DNA of 64,000 nucleotides from NCBI RefSeq assembly GCF_000739815.1, contig NZ_BBJJ01000014.1, positions 1-64,000 on the forward strand. The letters are read 5' to 3'. A program made the position numbers and the translations under genes. Shown here piece after piece: positions 54,187-62,623 of the stretch (positions are counted from its first letter, which is position 1; each line of letters starts with the position of its first letter). The stretch comes from Paraburkholderia mimosarum LMG 23256 = NBRC 106338 (GTDB taxonomy: Bacteria > Pseudomonadota > Gammaproteobacteria > Burkholderiales > Burkholderiaceae). The notes beneath the pieces were generated by a model. That model worked only from the letters and a program-made list of their open reading frames with translations, had not been told where the DNA came from and searched no databases.

Positions 54187-55023
54187 TCAGGCGCCGCATT
54201 CCCAGTGCGCGTGCCCGTTCGCGCGCCAGATCAACCGTTTCGGGTCCAGGCTTGCGCCGCTCTTGAGCCGCCTCGCAATGGAAGGCAGCTTCAGGTCATC
54301 GGCCCACGCATACGAGAAGGCGCGATCGAGCAGCACCTGCGAGGACGGCAGGCGGCTTCTGCCTTTCCAGGCGAAAGCGACGAAATTGCTGTCGTCCGCG
54401 CATCGGACCACCGCGTATGAGCAACCGAACACGGATTTCAGTCGTTCGACGTACAGGTCGAGCGCCGGTTCGTCGTCGGTAAAATTCATCGCGAGGACGC
54501 CCGTTTCCGACAACCGTTCGCGGCATGCGGAGAAGAACGCGATATCGGCGCACTGGTGGGCGATCCCGCCCGGCACGTAGGCGTCGACCAGGATGGCGTC
54601 CGCGGCGAAGCCTTCGTGGCGGATGTAGTCCGCGCCATCGGCGAGCACGACGCGCAAACGCGCGTCGTCTGCCGGTATCCTGAACACGTCGCGCAGCGCA
54701 ATCACTTCAGGGTCGACCTCGACCGCGGTGATCTTCACCTCAGGCAGATGCCGATAGCAGTACTTTGCCAGCGACCCCCCGCCCAGCCCGATCATGCAGA
54801 TGTGCCTCGGAGCCGGCTGCAGCAGCAGGAATCCCATCATCGTGCGCGTGTAGCCGAGCGTGAGCCTGTCCGGCGCGCGAAGCGACATGCAGCTCTGGGT
54901 GGCAAAGTGATCGAAGTGCAAGGACACCGCGTGCTGCGTTTCCAGCACGAAGGGTCGCTTGTCGTTCAATGGCGTCGAGAGGAACTCGAGGAATGCGTCA
55001 CTGGATGTCCGGTCGCCGTCCAT
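54187..55023 (-). CDS. spermidine-synthase-like protein
   Basis: The 278-residue protein has the spermidine synthase Rossmann core: ICMIGLGGGSLAKYCY, AVEVDPEVI, LADGADYI and AILVDAY. The N-terminal beta domain is short. Many such SpeE homologues lack polyamine activity, and the usual polyamine-binding Asp/Tyr pattern is only partly visible. It converges on the small regulator gene (29 bases between stops). Role unknown. Confidence 0.82.
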   Translation of the reverse strand: MDGDRTSSDAFLEFLSTPLNDKRPFVLETQHAVSLHFDHFATQSCMSLRAPDRLTLGYTRTMMGFLLLQPAPRHICMIGLGGGSLAKYCYRHLPEVKITAVEVDPEVIALRDVFRIPADDARLRVVLADGADYIRHEGFAADAILVDAYVPGGIAHQCADIAFFSACRERLSETGVLAMNFTDDEPALDLYVERLKSVFGCSYAVVRCADDSNFVAFAWKGRSRLPSSQVLLDRAFSYAWADDLKLPSIARRLKSGASLDPKRLIWRANGHAHWECGA

Positions 55024-55150
55024 TCTCGATATATCCCATAGTCAAACAAGTGCGTAAGCACCGATGCGTTTCGCGTGCGGTTGCAAGGCGCCAGATCGGG
55101 CCCGTTTCCGGAAAGCCGGCCTTGCACAGGAAGCAGCCGCGCGCACACGG

Positions 55151-55160
55151 CATTATAATG
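55151..55160. promoter_or_regulatory. palindrome related to the dyads at 53.8-53.9 kb
   Basis: CATTATAATG is a perfect ten-base palindrome. GGATTATAATT with a TATAAT box lies 30 bases further on (about 55183-55193). Both lie upstream of the gene at 55248 and resemble half of the dyad at 53917. Confidence 0.35.
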
Positions 55161-55247
55161 CAAAGCACATTTCCTTACCTCTGGATTATAATTGGTGAAT
55201 TGCCGCCCTTCAGCGAACTTGCGGGCGGATTCGCTGAGGATGTCGTC

Positions 55248-55694
55248 ATGTTCGATCTGGATGGAGCGTTGCTGCTGCCTGACCGGCGCCTGGTGCGTCT
55301 GCGGGAAATTACCGGAAATCGGGGGCTGGTCGCGGTGGGAGTCGGGCGCGGCGGCGAACGCGGCTTCCAGATGGTCCACCGGTTCCATGAGGTCGGCGAG
55401 CAGCTCGCGGCGGGCGGCATTCACCTGGCGTTTGTTTATCCGCGCGAATCGTCCCGGCACGTGCTGGATGCGATCTCGGTGGCGAGCGCGCGGTTCCGGC
55501 GCCATCCATGGCTCCTTCTGGACGTGGACGGACAATGTTTCAGGCAGGGCGTGTGGCCCCGATCGCTCGAGGCGGTGCACCTGGACCAGGACATGAAGCG
55601 ACTCGCCGGCGTCGGCATCGACCTGCAAGACACGTCGTGGGAAAGCCAGCTCCGGGCGTTCCTCACGCGCTGCCAGATGGAGACTTCGGCCTGA
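55248..55694 (+). CDS. hypothetical protein
   Basis: The ATG at 55248 is preferred because GAGG lies eight bases upstream and a TATAAT box lies at about 55186. An ATG at 55158 would extend the frame. The 148-residue protein starts VMFDLDGALLLPDRRL and has VGVGRGGERGFQMVHRFHEVG and LAFVYPRESSRHVLDA, a possible thioredoxin-like alternation of strands and helices but with no CxxC. The family is not recognised. Confidence 0.7.
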   Translation: MFDLDGALLLPDRRLVRLREITGNRGLVAVGVGRGGERGFQMVHRFHEVGEQLAAGGIHLAFVYPRESSRHVLDAISVASARFRRHPWLLLDVDGQCFRQGVWPRSLEAVHLDQDMKRLAGVGIDLQDTSWESQLRAFLTRCQMETSA

Positions 55695-55837
55695 ATCCGC
55701 GCCGTCGGCGCGCTTCAGAATTCCCGCATTCTGCCGTTATGCAGTGGATTGCATGCCGAGTTGCGCAGCTGAGGTTGCCGAATGCCGGGAACGCCTGCGT
55801 AGATGGGCTTGTGCGGGCACACAGTCTCCTTAATAGC

Positions 55838-58744
55838 ATGGAAAACCCTGGAATGGATGCCGGAAGCGACTACTGCATTCCGGTCGGCGACCTGCCTATG
55901 CCCGTCATTCGTTACGACGCGCGTGGCCAACGGCGCTATATGAATCGCGCAGCCAGGGCGATGATGAACGCCGCAACAGGCGTGTCGAACGTCGAAGCCG
56001 GCGTGCTTTTACCGCAGGCGCTGCAGAAATACCTCGATGCGATCCAGGAGGTCGCGTCCACCGGCATCGCGCGCGAAATCGAGCTCACGTTCGATGCCTT
56101 GCCGGAGGCCCAGCGCAAACACTACCTGGTGCAGTTCGTAAGCGAGCCGGTTCAGAACGGCGCCGCGGGGGTGCTCGCGATCTACGTCGATATCACTGCC
56201 CGCAAACAGGCGGAGGCGAAGCTGCGCGAGCGCGAGGCGTTTCTCGAATCGCTGCTCGATACCGTCCCCATTCCTGTCTTTTCCAAGGACAGGGAAGGGC
56301 GGTATCTACACCTGAATCGGGCTTTCGAAGAATTCCTTGGGATTGCGAAGCAACGATTCATTGGCAAGACCGTCTTCGAGACGAGCCCATACGAGTTGGC
56401 CCAAACCTATTTCGACATGGACGAGGATCTCTTTGCGAAAGGCGGGATCCAGCGATACGAATTCAAGGTTCAGAACGCAAGCAAGGCCGTGCGCGACGTG
56501 GAGTTCAGCAAGGCGGTTTTCCACGACGATGAAGGTCGCCAGGCCGGTTTGATCGGCGCCATCCTGGACATCACCGAACGCAAACAGGCTGAATTCGAGC
56601 AGCGGGCACAGTTCGAGAGGATTGTTCAGCTCAACAGGCGTCTCGAAGACAAGGCGCTCGAACTTTCCGACGCACGCGCACAGCTGATGACGGTGCTGCA
56701 TACCATCCCCGACATGGTTTGGCTGAAGAGCACCGCTGGCAATTTTCTGCTGTGCAATCACAGCTTCGAGCAGTTCGTCGGCAAACCGAAAGCGGGAATT
56801 CTCGGAAAAACCGGGTACGACATCTTCGATGCCGACGTCGCCGATTTCTTCCGGGAACGCAACGAGGCCGCAATCGGCGCGATGCACGTTTGCGTGAGCG
56901 AGGAGTGGGTGGTGGCGCCGGCCACCGGCGAAAAGACCCTGCTCGAGACCCGAATGCTGCCCGTGTTCGACGCGGGAGGAACGGTGGCGGGCGTACTCGG
57001 CGTGGCGCGAGACACGACCGAAAGGCGGCGCTTCGACGAAAGGCTCGCCACCCGGGAGCGGGAGTTCAGAACGCTCGTCGAGAATTCTCCTGACACGGTC
57101 GCCCGTTACGGCAGGGACTTCCGGCGTATTTACGTCAATCCGACTTTCGCATCGCTTTCTGCTGGCGGTGCAGACGCGCTGCTCGGCAAGACGCCGAGTG
57201 AGTTTCCGGGCGGTCCCAGTACGGTTCTCTATGAGCAGCAGATTGCGGAAGTGTTCGCAAGCGCGAGCGACAGGGAGTTCGAGTTGACCTGGCCGGCCAG
57301 CGGCGGCAAGCAACTTTGTCATCTGATCAGGTTGACGCCGGAACTGGGGCCGGGCGGAGCAGTTGAAACCGTCCTCGCCGTGGGGCGCGACATCTCGGAA
57401 CTCCACGCGTCCAGAGGAAAAATCCATCGTATGGCGTATTTCGATGCGCTCACGACGCTGCCGAACCGCGTCATGTTCAACGAGCATCTGCGCCGGGCAA
57501 TCTCCGTGCGTTCATCGGGCCGTTTTACCGCCGTCATGATGATCGACATGGACCGCTTCAAGGAGGTCAACGATACGATGGGCCACGCGGTCGGTGATGA
57601 TCTGCTGCGTGAGGCGGCGCGCCGTCTGCTCGCGTGCGTGCGTCCCGGCGATACCGTTGCCCGTTTTGGAGGAGACGAGTTCGCCATTCTGATGCCCGAG
57701 GTCGCGGATCGCAGCGTGCTCGAACGAATCTCCGCGACCATCATCAATCAGCTCGATGAGCCATTCCTGCTCGACGGAAGGGAAGTGTTCGTTTCCTGCA
57801 GCGTCGGCATCGCGCTGCATCCCGTCGACAGCACGGATGCCAAGGATTTGCTCAGATATGCTGACTCGGCAATGTACCTCGCGAAGCGCTCTGGGCGGCG
57901 CGGGTTTCGCTTTTATACGAGAGACCTGACCATCGAGGCGACTGCGCGTCTTTCGCTCGAATCCGAGTTGCGTCGTGCGATCGATCAAGGCGAGCTCGAA
58001 CTGTACTACCAGCCTCAGATTTTGCTTCGCAGTGCAGAAGTCATCGGATCGGAGGCCTTGCTGAGATGGAATCGCGCCGGCGAGGGGTTCGTCCAGCCCG
58101 CCCAGTTCGTGCCGCTCGCCGAGGAAACCGGGCTGATCGTCGAAATCGGGCGATGGGTGCTTCGCGAGGCCTGTCGCTCCGCCGCGCAATGGAACGCCGG
58201 GGGTGGCCCGCGCCATAGAGTGTCGATCAATCTCTCCGCCAGACAGTTTCAGTCGCGCGACCTGGCGCTGATGGTAAAGAATATCCTCGATGAAACCGGT
58301 TGCCGACCCGAGTGGCTGGAATTCGAAATCACCGAAAGCCTGCTGCTGGAGGAGGACGACTCGGTCATGAGCGCGCTTCTGGCATTCGAAAGCATGGGCC
58401 TGTCGATCGCAATCGACGATTTCGGCACCGGTTATTCGGCGCTCAGCTATTTGACGCGCTTTCCTATCGACACGCTCAAGATCGATCGAACCTTCGTGCA
58501 GCAAGCCACGACCGACCGGCGCCACGCCGAGCTTGTGAAGGCGATCCTTTCCATCGCACGTTGTCTGGGGCAGCGGGTCGTTGCTGAAGGCGTCGAAACG
58601 ATAGAACAAGCGGCATTTCTCGATGCCCATGGTTGTGAGGTCGCACAAGGATTCCTCTACAGCAGACCGCTCAGGAAGTCCGACATTGCGTCGTTTCCCC
58701 GTTATCTCACGGCGGGCACGCCCGGCGCCCGGACGGCAGTCTGA
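55838..58744 (+). CDS. PAS-GGDEF-EAL cyclic-di-GMP signalling protein
   Basis: The start at 55838 is uncertain (55853 is also possible). The protein of about 968 residues has four PAS-type sensor segments (about 20-125, 133-250, 275-395, 410-520). A diguanylate cyclase domain follows, with intact GGDEF (611-615) and an RxxD inhibitory site five residues before it (RPGD). The phosphodiesterase domain has EALLRW (from 739), NLSARQF, EITES, DDFGTGYS and EGVET. Both catalytic signatures look complete. No membrane segment is seen, so it is probably cytoplasmic. Confidence 0.93.
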   Translation: MENPGMDAGSDYCIPVGDLPMPVIRYDARGQRRYMNRAARAMMNAATGVSNVEAGVLLPQALQKYLDAIQEVASTGIAREIELTFDALPEAQRKHYLVQFVSEPVQNGAAGVLAIYVDITARKQAEAKLREREAFLESLLDTVPIPVFSKDREGRYLHLNRAFEEFLGIAKQRFIGKTVFETSPYELAQTYFDMDEDLFAKGGIQRYEFKVQNASKAVRDVEFSKAVFHDDEGRQAGLIGAILDITERKQAEFEQRAQFERIVQLNRRLEDKALELSDARAQLMTVLHTIPDMVWLKSTAGNFLLCNHSFEQFVGKPKAGILGKTGYDIFDADVADFFRERNEAAIGAMHVCVSEEWVVAPATGEKTLLETRMLPVFDAGGTVAGVLGVARDTTERRRFDERLATREREFRTLVENSPDTVARYGRDFRRIYVNPTFASLSAGGADALLGKTPSEFPGGPSTVLYEQQIAEVFASASDREFELTWPASGGKQLCHLIRLTPELGPGGAVETVLAVGRDISELHASRGKIHRMAYFDALTTLPNRVMFNEHLRRAISVRSSGRFTAVMMIDMDRFKEVNDTMGHAVGDDLLREAARRLLACVRPGDTVARFGGDEFAILMPEVADRSVLERISATIINQLDEPFLLDGREVFVSCSVGIALHPVDSTDAKDLLRYADSAMYLAKRSGRRGFRFYTRDLTIEATARLSLESELRRAIDQGELELYYQPQILLRSAEVIGSEALLRWNRAGEGFVQPAQFVPLAEETGLIVEIGRWVLREACRSAAQWNAGGGPRHRVSINLSARQFQSRDLALMVKNILDETGCRPEWLEFEITESLLLEEDDSVMSALLAFESMGLSIAIDDFGTGYSALSYLTRFPIDTLKIDRTFVQQATTDRRHAELVKAILSIARCLGQRVVAEGVETIEQAAFLDAHGCEVAQGFLYSRPLRKSDIASFPRYLTAGTPGARTAV

Positions 58745-58786
58745 CTATCAATATCCTTCGGCAACCTCGAAGGACCAGGGTGCCAG

Positions 58787-58936
58787 ATGACTGATATTTC
58801 CGCCAATATCGAGAGAGCGATGGACCGCCTGGCGACGCATTCGCCCGCGCGCGCCTATGATGGGAGCGCGGCGAGGTTTCTCTGCGGGCATTCAGCGGTT
58901 TGCGGGATGACCTCGGAGCCGCAAGTTGCGCGATGA
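58787..58936 (+). CDS. possible 49-residue protein
   Basis: A short frame starts MTDISANIERAMDRLATHSP after a weak AGGG and ends before the BON-domain gene. It has no recognised domain. The only support is position and an acceptable start, so it may not be real. Confidence 0.25.
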   Translation: MTDISANIERAMDRLATHSPARAYDGSAARFLCGHSAVCGMTSEPQVAR

Positions 58937-58978
58937 CTTTGCAGGGATCCCGATCTGTCAAAACGGAGGTAAATCCAA

Positions 58979-59326
58979 ATGAACGCAACCAGAATGATCA
59001 AGTTGGCAAGTGGTGCCTTGATCGCACTTGCATCAGTGTTGGCCTATGCCCAATCGTCTGAAGGCGATGCGACGACGCCTGCCGCATCGGCGAAGTCCAC
59101 CAAGGCGGAAAACCATGCGCTCGGCAAGAAAGTGCGTGCTGCCCTCACGAAAACCAAGGATCTGCACGCTGAGAACATCACCGTGAAGGCGCACGGCGGC
59201 ACCGTATCGCTGGATGGGACGGTACCCGACGCCTCGCAGATCGATCTCGCGACGACGGCCGCCAAGGGCGTGGCTGGCGTAACTTCGGTCGAGAATCATC
59301 TCACGATCAAGGAACCGGGGCAGTAA
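58979..59326 (+). CDS. BON-domain periplasmic protein
   Basis: The 115-residue protein has a signal peptide (LASGALIALASVLAYA) and one BON domain (about 48-112) with VRAALTKTKDLHAENITVKA and GTVSLDGTVPDASQID. Related OsmY/BON proteins bind phospholipid or stabilise the envelope under stress. GGAGG lies well placed before the ATG. Confidence 0.92.
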   Translation: MNATRMIKLASGALIALASVLAYAQSSEGDATTPAASAKSTKAENHALGKKVRAALTKTKDLHAENITVKAHGGTVSLDGTVPDASQIDLATTAAKGVAGVTSVENHLTIKEPGQ

Positions 59327-59390
59327 TCCTGCCCAGTAGTCGAAAGCGCGCGGCACGCGTGCCGCGCCCCGAATGCACGATCGATTTCGT

Positions 59391-60200
59391 TCAGTCGTCG
59401 ATCGTTTCATGCGCCGCCTGCGCGCCCCGCCGCCAGTAAGCAGAGGCGCGAATTCGCCGCTTGTCCACGCCGCGCTCGTTGCAGAGGTGCGCGCGCACCG
59501 CGCGTATCGCCGAGGCTTCGCCTGCGGCCCAGACATAGCCCTCGCCGGGCGGCAGCCAGACTTCGGACACGGCATCGACTAGCGGGTATGCCGATTCGCT
59601 TTCCTCGCGATAGCACCAGATGGCATAGAGATCGGCTTCGGTCGGCAGCGCGATGCGGGCCGCGCGATTCGCCACTTCGACGACCACGGCCACGCGTGCG
59701 CCGGCCGGCAGCTCGGTGAGGCGCCGCTGGATGGCCGGCAGTGCCGTTTCGTCGCCGACCAGCAGATGCCAGTCGAAGCCCGTGGGGATCACCATCGAGC
59801 CGCGCGGTCCGCCCACGCCGAGGTACTGGCCGGGCTGCGCCCGCCTCGCCCATGCCGTGGCCGGGCCGGCCTCGTGCAGCACGAATTCGATGTCGAGTTC
59901 ATTGGCCTGCGCGTCGAAACGGCGGGGCGTGTAATCGCGCGCGGCCGGCCGCTCCATACCTTCCGGGAACACGATGCCATCCGGGCCGAAGCTTGGCAGT
60001 ACTGGCTTTTCCTCTCCGTTGGCGGGGAAGAACACCTTCACGTGATCGTCGAACGATGCCGACACGAAATCGCTCAGGTCGCCCGTGAGGGTCACGCGCA
60101 CGAGCGCGGGCGAGAGCGCGTCGACGCGCGCCACGCGCAACAGTCGGAACTTCAGCGGATGACGCACGCGGGCGATTTCGAGTTGGGGTGAATTCTGCAT
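59391..60200 (-). CDS. siderophore-interacting protein / ferric-chelate reductase (YqjH-like)
   Basis: The ATG at 60200 has GGAG six bases upstream. The 269-residue protein has an FAD-binding beta-barrel (YTPRRFDAQANELDIEFVLH) and a SIP domain (LLVGDETALPAIQRRLTELP, VWAAGEASAIRAVRAHLCNE). It uses NADPH and FAD to reduce iron-siderophore complexes in the cytoplasm. It lies 69 bases downstream of a PadR regulator, the same pairing as yqjI-yqjH in E. coli. Confidence 0.92.
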   Translation of the reverse strand: MQNSPQLEIARVRHPLKFRLLRVARVDALSPALVRVTLTGDLSDFVSASFDDHVKVFFPANGEEKPVLPSFGPDGIVFPEGMERPAARDYTPRRFDAQANELDIEFVLHEAGPATAWARRAQPGQYLGVGGPRGSMVIPTGFDWHLLVGDETALPAIQRRLTELPAGARVAVVVEVANRAARIALPTEADLYAIWCYREESESAYPLVDAVSEVWLPPGEGYVWAAGEASAIRAVRAHLCNERGVDKRRIRASAYWRRGAQAAHETIDD

Positions 60201-60269
60201 CCAGGACTCCGGAATAATGCGGCATGGACCGCCGCGGGCCATCTTGCGAATGATGAAGAAAGGCGGCCC

Positions 60270-60983
60270 TCAAGCGCCGCCGTTTTCGATTTCCTCGGTG
60301 GCGCGCGCGAGAATCGCGGCGATGCGGCGCTGTTCCTCGGGCGCGACGTCGGTGCGACGCAGCAGTGCGCGCTTGAGCGCGCGGCGCGCCTCGATCAGTT
60401 CACGTACCCAGCCGCTGCCTTCGGCCGGATCTTCGCCGGCCATTGCACGGCGCATGACTTCCATCTTGCGGCCAAAGTGCGTGAGCTTCGCGAGAATCAG
60501 GTCGGCGCGTTCGCGGTTGGCTTCGAGGTACGCGCGGCCTTCGGGCGAAAGTTCGTAGCGCTTGCGGTTTCCTTCGAGCGTCACGCTCACGTAGCCGAGT
60601 TCTTCCAGATACGTGAGGGCCGGGTAGACCATGCCGGGGCTCGGGCTGTAAAAGCCGTTCGAGCGCGCGTCGAGCGCCTTGATGAGTTCGTAGCCGTGGC
60701 TCGGCCGTTCGGCGAGCAGCACGAGCAACATGAGTTGCAGGTCTTCCGACGTGAACTTGCGGCCGCGGCCGAACCCGTCGCCGTCGCCGAAGCCGCGGCC
60801 GAAACCTTCGCCAAAGCGATCGCCGAAGTCGCCGGGGCCGTCGCCGCCGCGATGCCGGCCCATGGCGTGGCGCAGGGCATGCCAGGCGTGCAAGGCGGCG
60901 CGAGGGCCGCCGAAGAGGGCGCGCGGATCGGGCTGGATATGGCCGTGACGGCCGGTGTAACCAGAATCAGGGCGGTGGCGCAT
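60270..60983 (-). CDS. PadR-family regulator with His/Gly-rich N-terminus (YqjI-like)
   Basis: The 237-residue protein has an N-terminal extension rich in His, Gly and Asp (residues 1-75, including HAWHALRHAMGRHRGG and FGRGFGDGDGFGRG). A PadR winged helix follows: SHGYELIKALDARSNGFY and SPGMVYPALTYLEELGYV. The C-terminal part is helical. In E. coli YqjI a His-rich N-terminus senses nickel and represses yqjH. AAGGAGG precedes the start. Confidence 0.92.
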   Translation of the reverse strand: MRHRPDSGYTGRHGHIQPDPRALFGGPRAALHAWHALRHAMGRHRGGDGPGDFGDRFGEGFGRGFGDGDGFGRGRKFTSEDLQLMLLVLLAERPSHGYELIKALDARSNGFYSPSPGMVYPALTYLEELGYVSVTLEGNRKRYELSPEGRAYLEANRERADLILAKLTHFGRKMEVMRRAMAGEDPAEGSGWVRELIEARRALKRALLRRTDVAPEEQRRIAAILARATEEIENGGA

Positions 60984-61003
60984 GAGGCCTCCTTGATCGT
61001 AAG

Positions 61004-61037
61004 TATCTTAAAACATGTCGTACGATATATATCTTAA
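61004..61037. promoter_or_regulatory. repeated TATCTTAA boxes upstream of the PadR gene
   Basis: TATCTTAA occurs at 61004-61011 and 61030-61037, 26 bases apart, with CGTACG and GATATATATC between. This AT-rich stretch lies just before the ribosome site of the PadR gene and is a candidate autoregulatory operator. Confidence 0.5.
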
Positions 61038-61227
61038 GAGTGTTTGTCAAAGCGTTTATTTGGGATACCGCGTGCACAATAAAGTGTGCGGCAACGCAGA
61101 AATTGTGCTTTGGAAGAAAAAGTGTGCGGGAGCGGCGATATTTGGCGTGCAGCGCACAATTTCTCGCTAAATTTGCTATCGAGTTGAGATCTCGAAGCGA
61201 AGAGTTGAGGCCAATCCTTCGTTCGAA

Positions 61228-61279
61228 GCTTCGCCGCGCGAGGCGCCGGTGTATCACCGTGTGCCTCGCGCGGCGAAGC
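61228..61279 (-). terminator. very stable hairpin after the broken porin gene
   Basis: Seventeen-base perfect arms (GCTTCGCCGCGCGAGGC and its complement) with an inner CGGTG/CACCG stem lie directly after the porin stop on the minus strand. No T-run follows. It probably ends or protects the porin transcript. Confidence 0.6.
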
Positions 61280-61283
61280 CGCA

Positions 61284-62487
61284 TCAGAACTTGTGGCGCA
61301 TGCCGATGCGAACGACCGCCTGCTTGTTGTCCGCCGATGCGGACGGCCCGTTGATCGCCGCCACGGCGGCGCTGCCAGTCGAATCCGTTCCCGAGGCTTT
61401 CTGATAAACGCCAATCAGATAGACATCGGTGCGCTTCGAAAGCAGATAGTCGAGACCTGTCGCGACCTGGTTGTATGTCGCGCCGTCTTTTCCCGCCATC
61501 GAATTGCCGTGCGTATGGTTGTACGCAACGCCCCACAGCAACATCGGCGTGAATTGATAGCGGAAATTGACTTCGACGTTGTTGAAGATTGCTGTTCCGC
61601 TCAGACCGCGCGGGTTGGGTCCGGAAGACAGGTCGCCGAGATTGCGAAAGCGCGTGTTCGAGTAGACCACGCCCGCGGTGCCAGAGCCGGCTGTCCATGC
61701 GGCTGCGGCGGCGAATACACCCATCGAGTTCGCTGATGCGTAACCCGAGTACACGGGCGAGACCATGTTGCTGCCGGGCACGCCGTTGGCGACAGCGGCC
61801 GGGCTGCCAGTGCTGCCGAAGAACGCCGTGTTGGGGTTCTGCACGTCCAGGTAGCCCGCGGCAAGCGTGAGCGCGCCATTCGCATAGCCCGCTGTCGCCG
61901 ACCAGATGCGATTGCGCGCGAAGTTGCCGGCCACGCCGCCCGGGCTGAACATGCCCGCGAAGGTCAAGCCCGCATACGCGTTGCTCGTGATCTTGATCGC
62001 GTTGTTGGTGGCGTTGGTGTTGTTGATGTTATCGAGGTCGCCGGGATGCGCGACCATGTAGCCGCCCCATTGGCCGCCCGCCTCCATCGTGCCGATCATG
62101 TCGACGTTCGTGTCGTACTGCCGCCCGAGCGTGAGCGTGCCGTATGGCGAAGCCATGCCCACGTACGCTTTCTTGCCGAACAGCAAGCCGCCCTGGGCCG
62201 CCTTGCCCGTGCTCGCGTCGAAGCCGTTTTCCAGCACGAATATCGCTTTGAGGCCACCGCCCAGGTCCTCGGTGCCGCGCAGTCCCCAGCGGCTTTGCTG
62301 TATCACGCCGCTCAAAAGACGCACGGCGCTGTGCCCGGCAACGCCGCCGCTGGCGTTGGCCGTGGCGGCGTTGCTGAAATAGCTGATGCCCTCGTCGATG
62401 ATGCCGTATAGCGTGACGGAGCTTTGTGCCTGCGCGAGCGCGGGTGTGGCAGCCGCGGCGCAAACTGCGAGAAGCGCTTTATTTCAT
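61284..62487 (-). pseudogene. outer-membrane porin gene with frameshift at codon 3
   Basis: The body encodes a complete porin: signal peptide core KALLAVCAAAATPALAQA, mature start QSSVTLYGIIDEGISY, LGRQYDTNVDM and C-terminal GMRHKF. The only suitable start is the ATG at 62487, but it reads ATG-AAA-TAA. An extra T at 62481 moves it out of frame with the AAA-GCG that begins the signal peptide. No other start lies before the mature region, so the gene is inactive as written. A sequencing error is possible. The GTG that opens a 346-codon frame at 62324 would lack the signal peptide. Confidence 0.8.
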
Positions 62488-62623
62488 GTGGTCTGACGCT
62501 CAGGTTGGGACTGCACGAACAGGGGCGCGCCATGCGAAGCGGGCACGCGCAAGGCCGGGCGGTCTCATGCGGACCGCCTGGGGGAAAAGGTTGCGTGAAA
62601 GGGCGCCGCGAAGGGCGCTTAGG

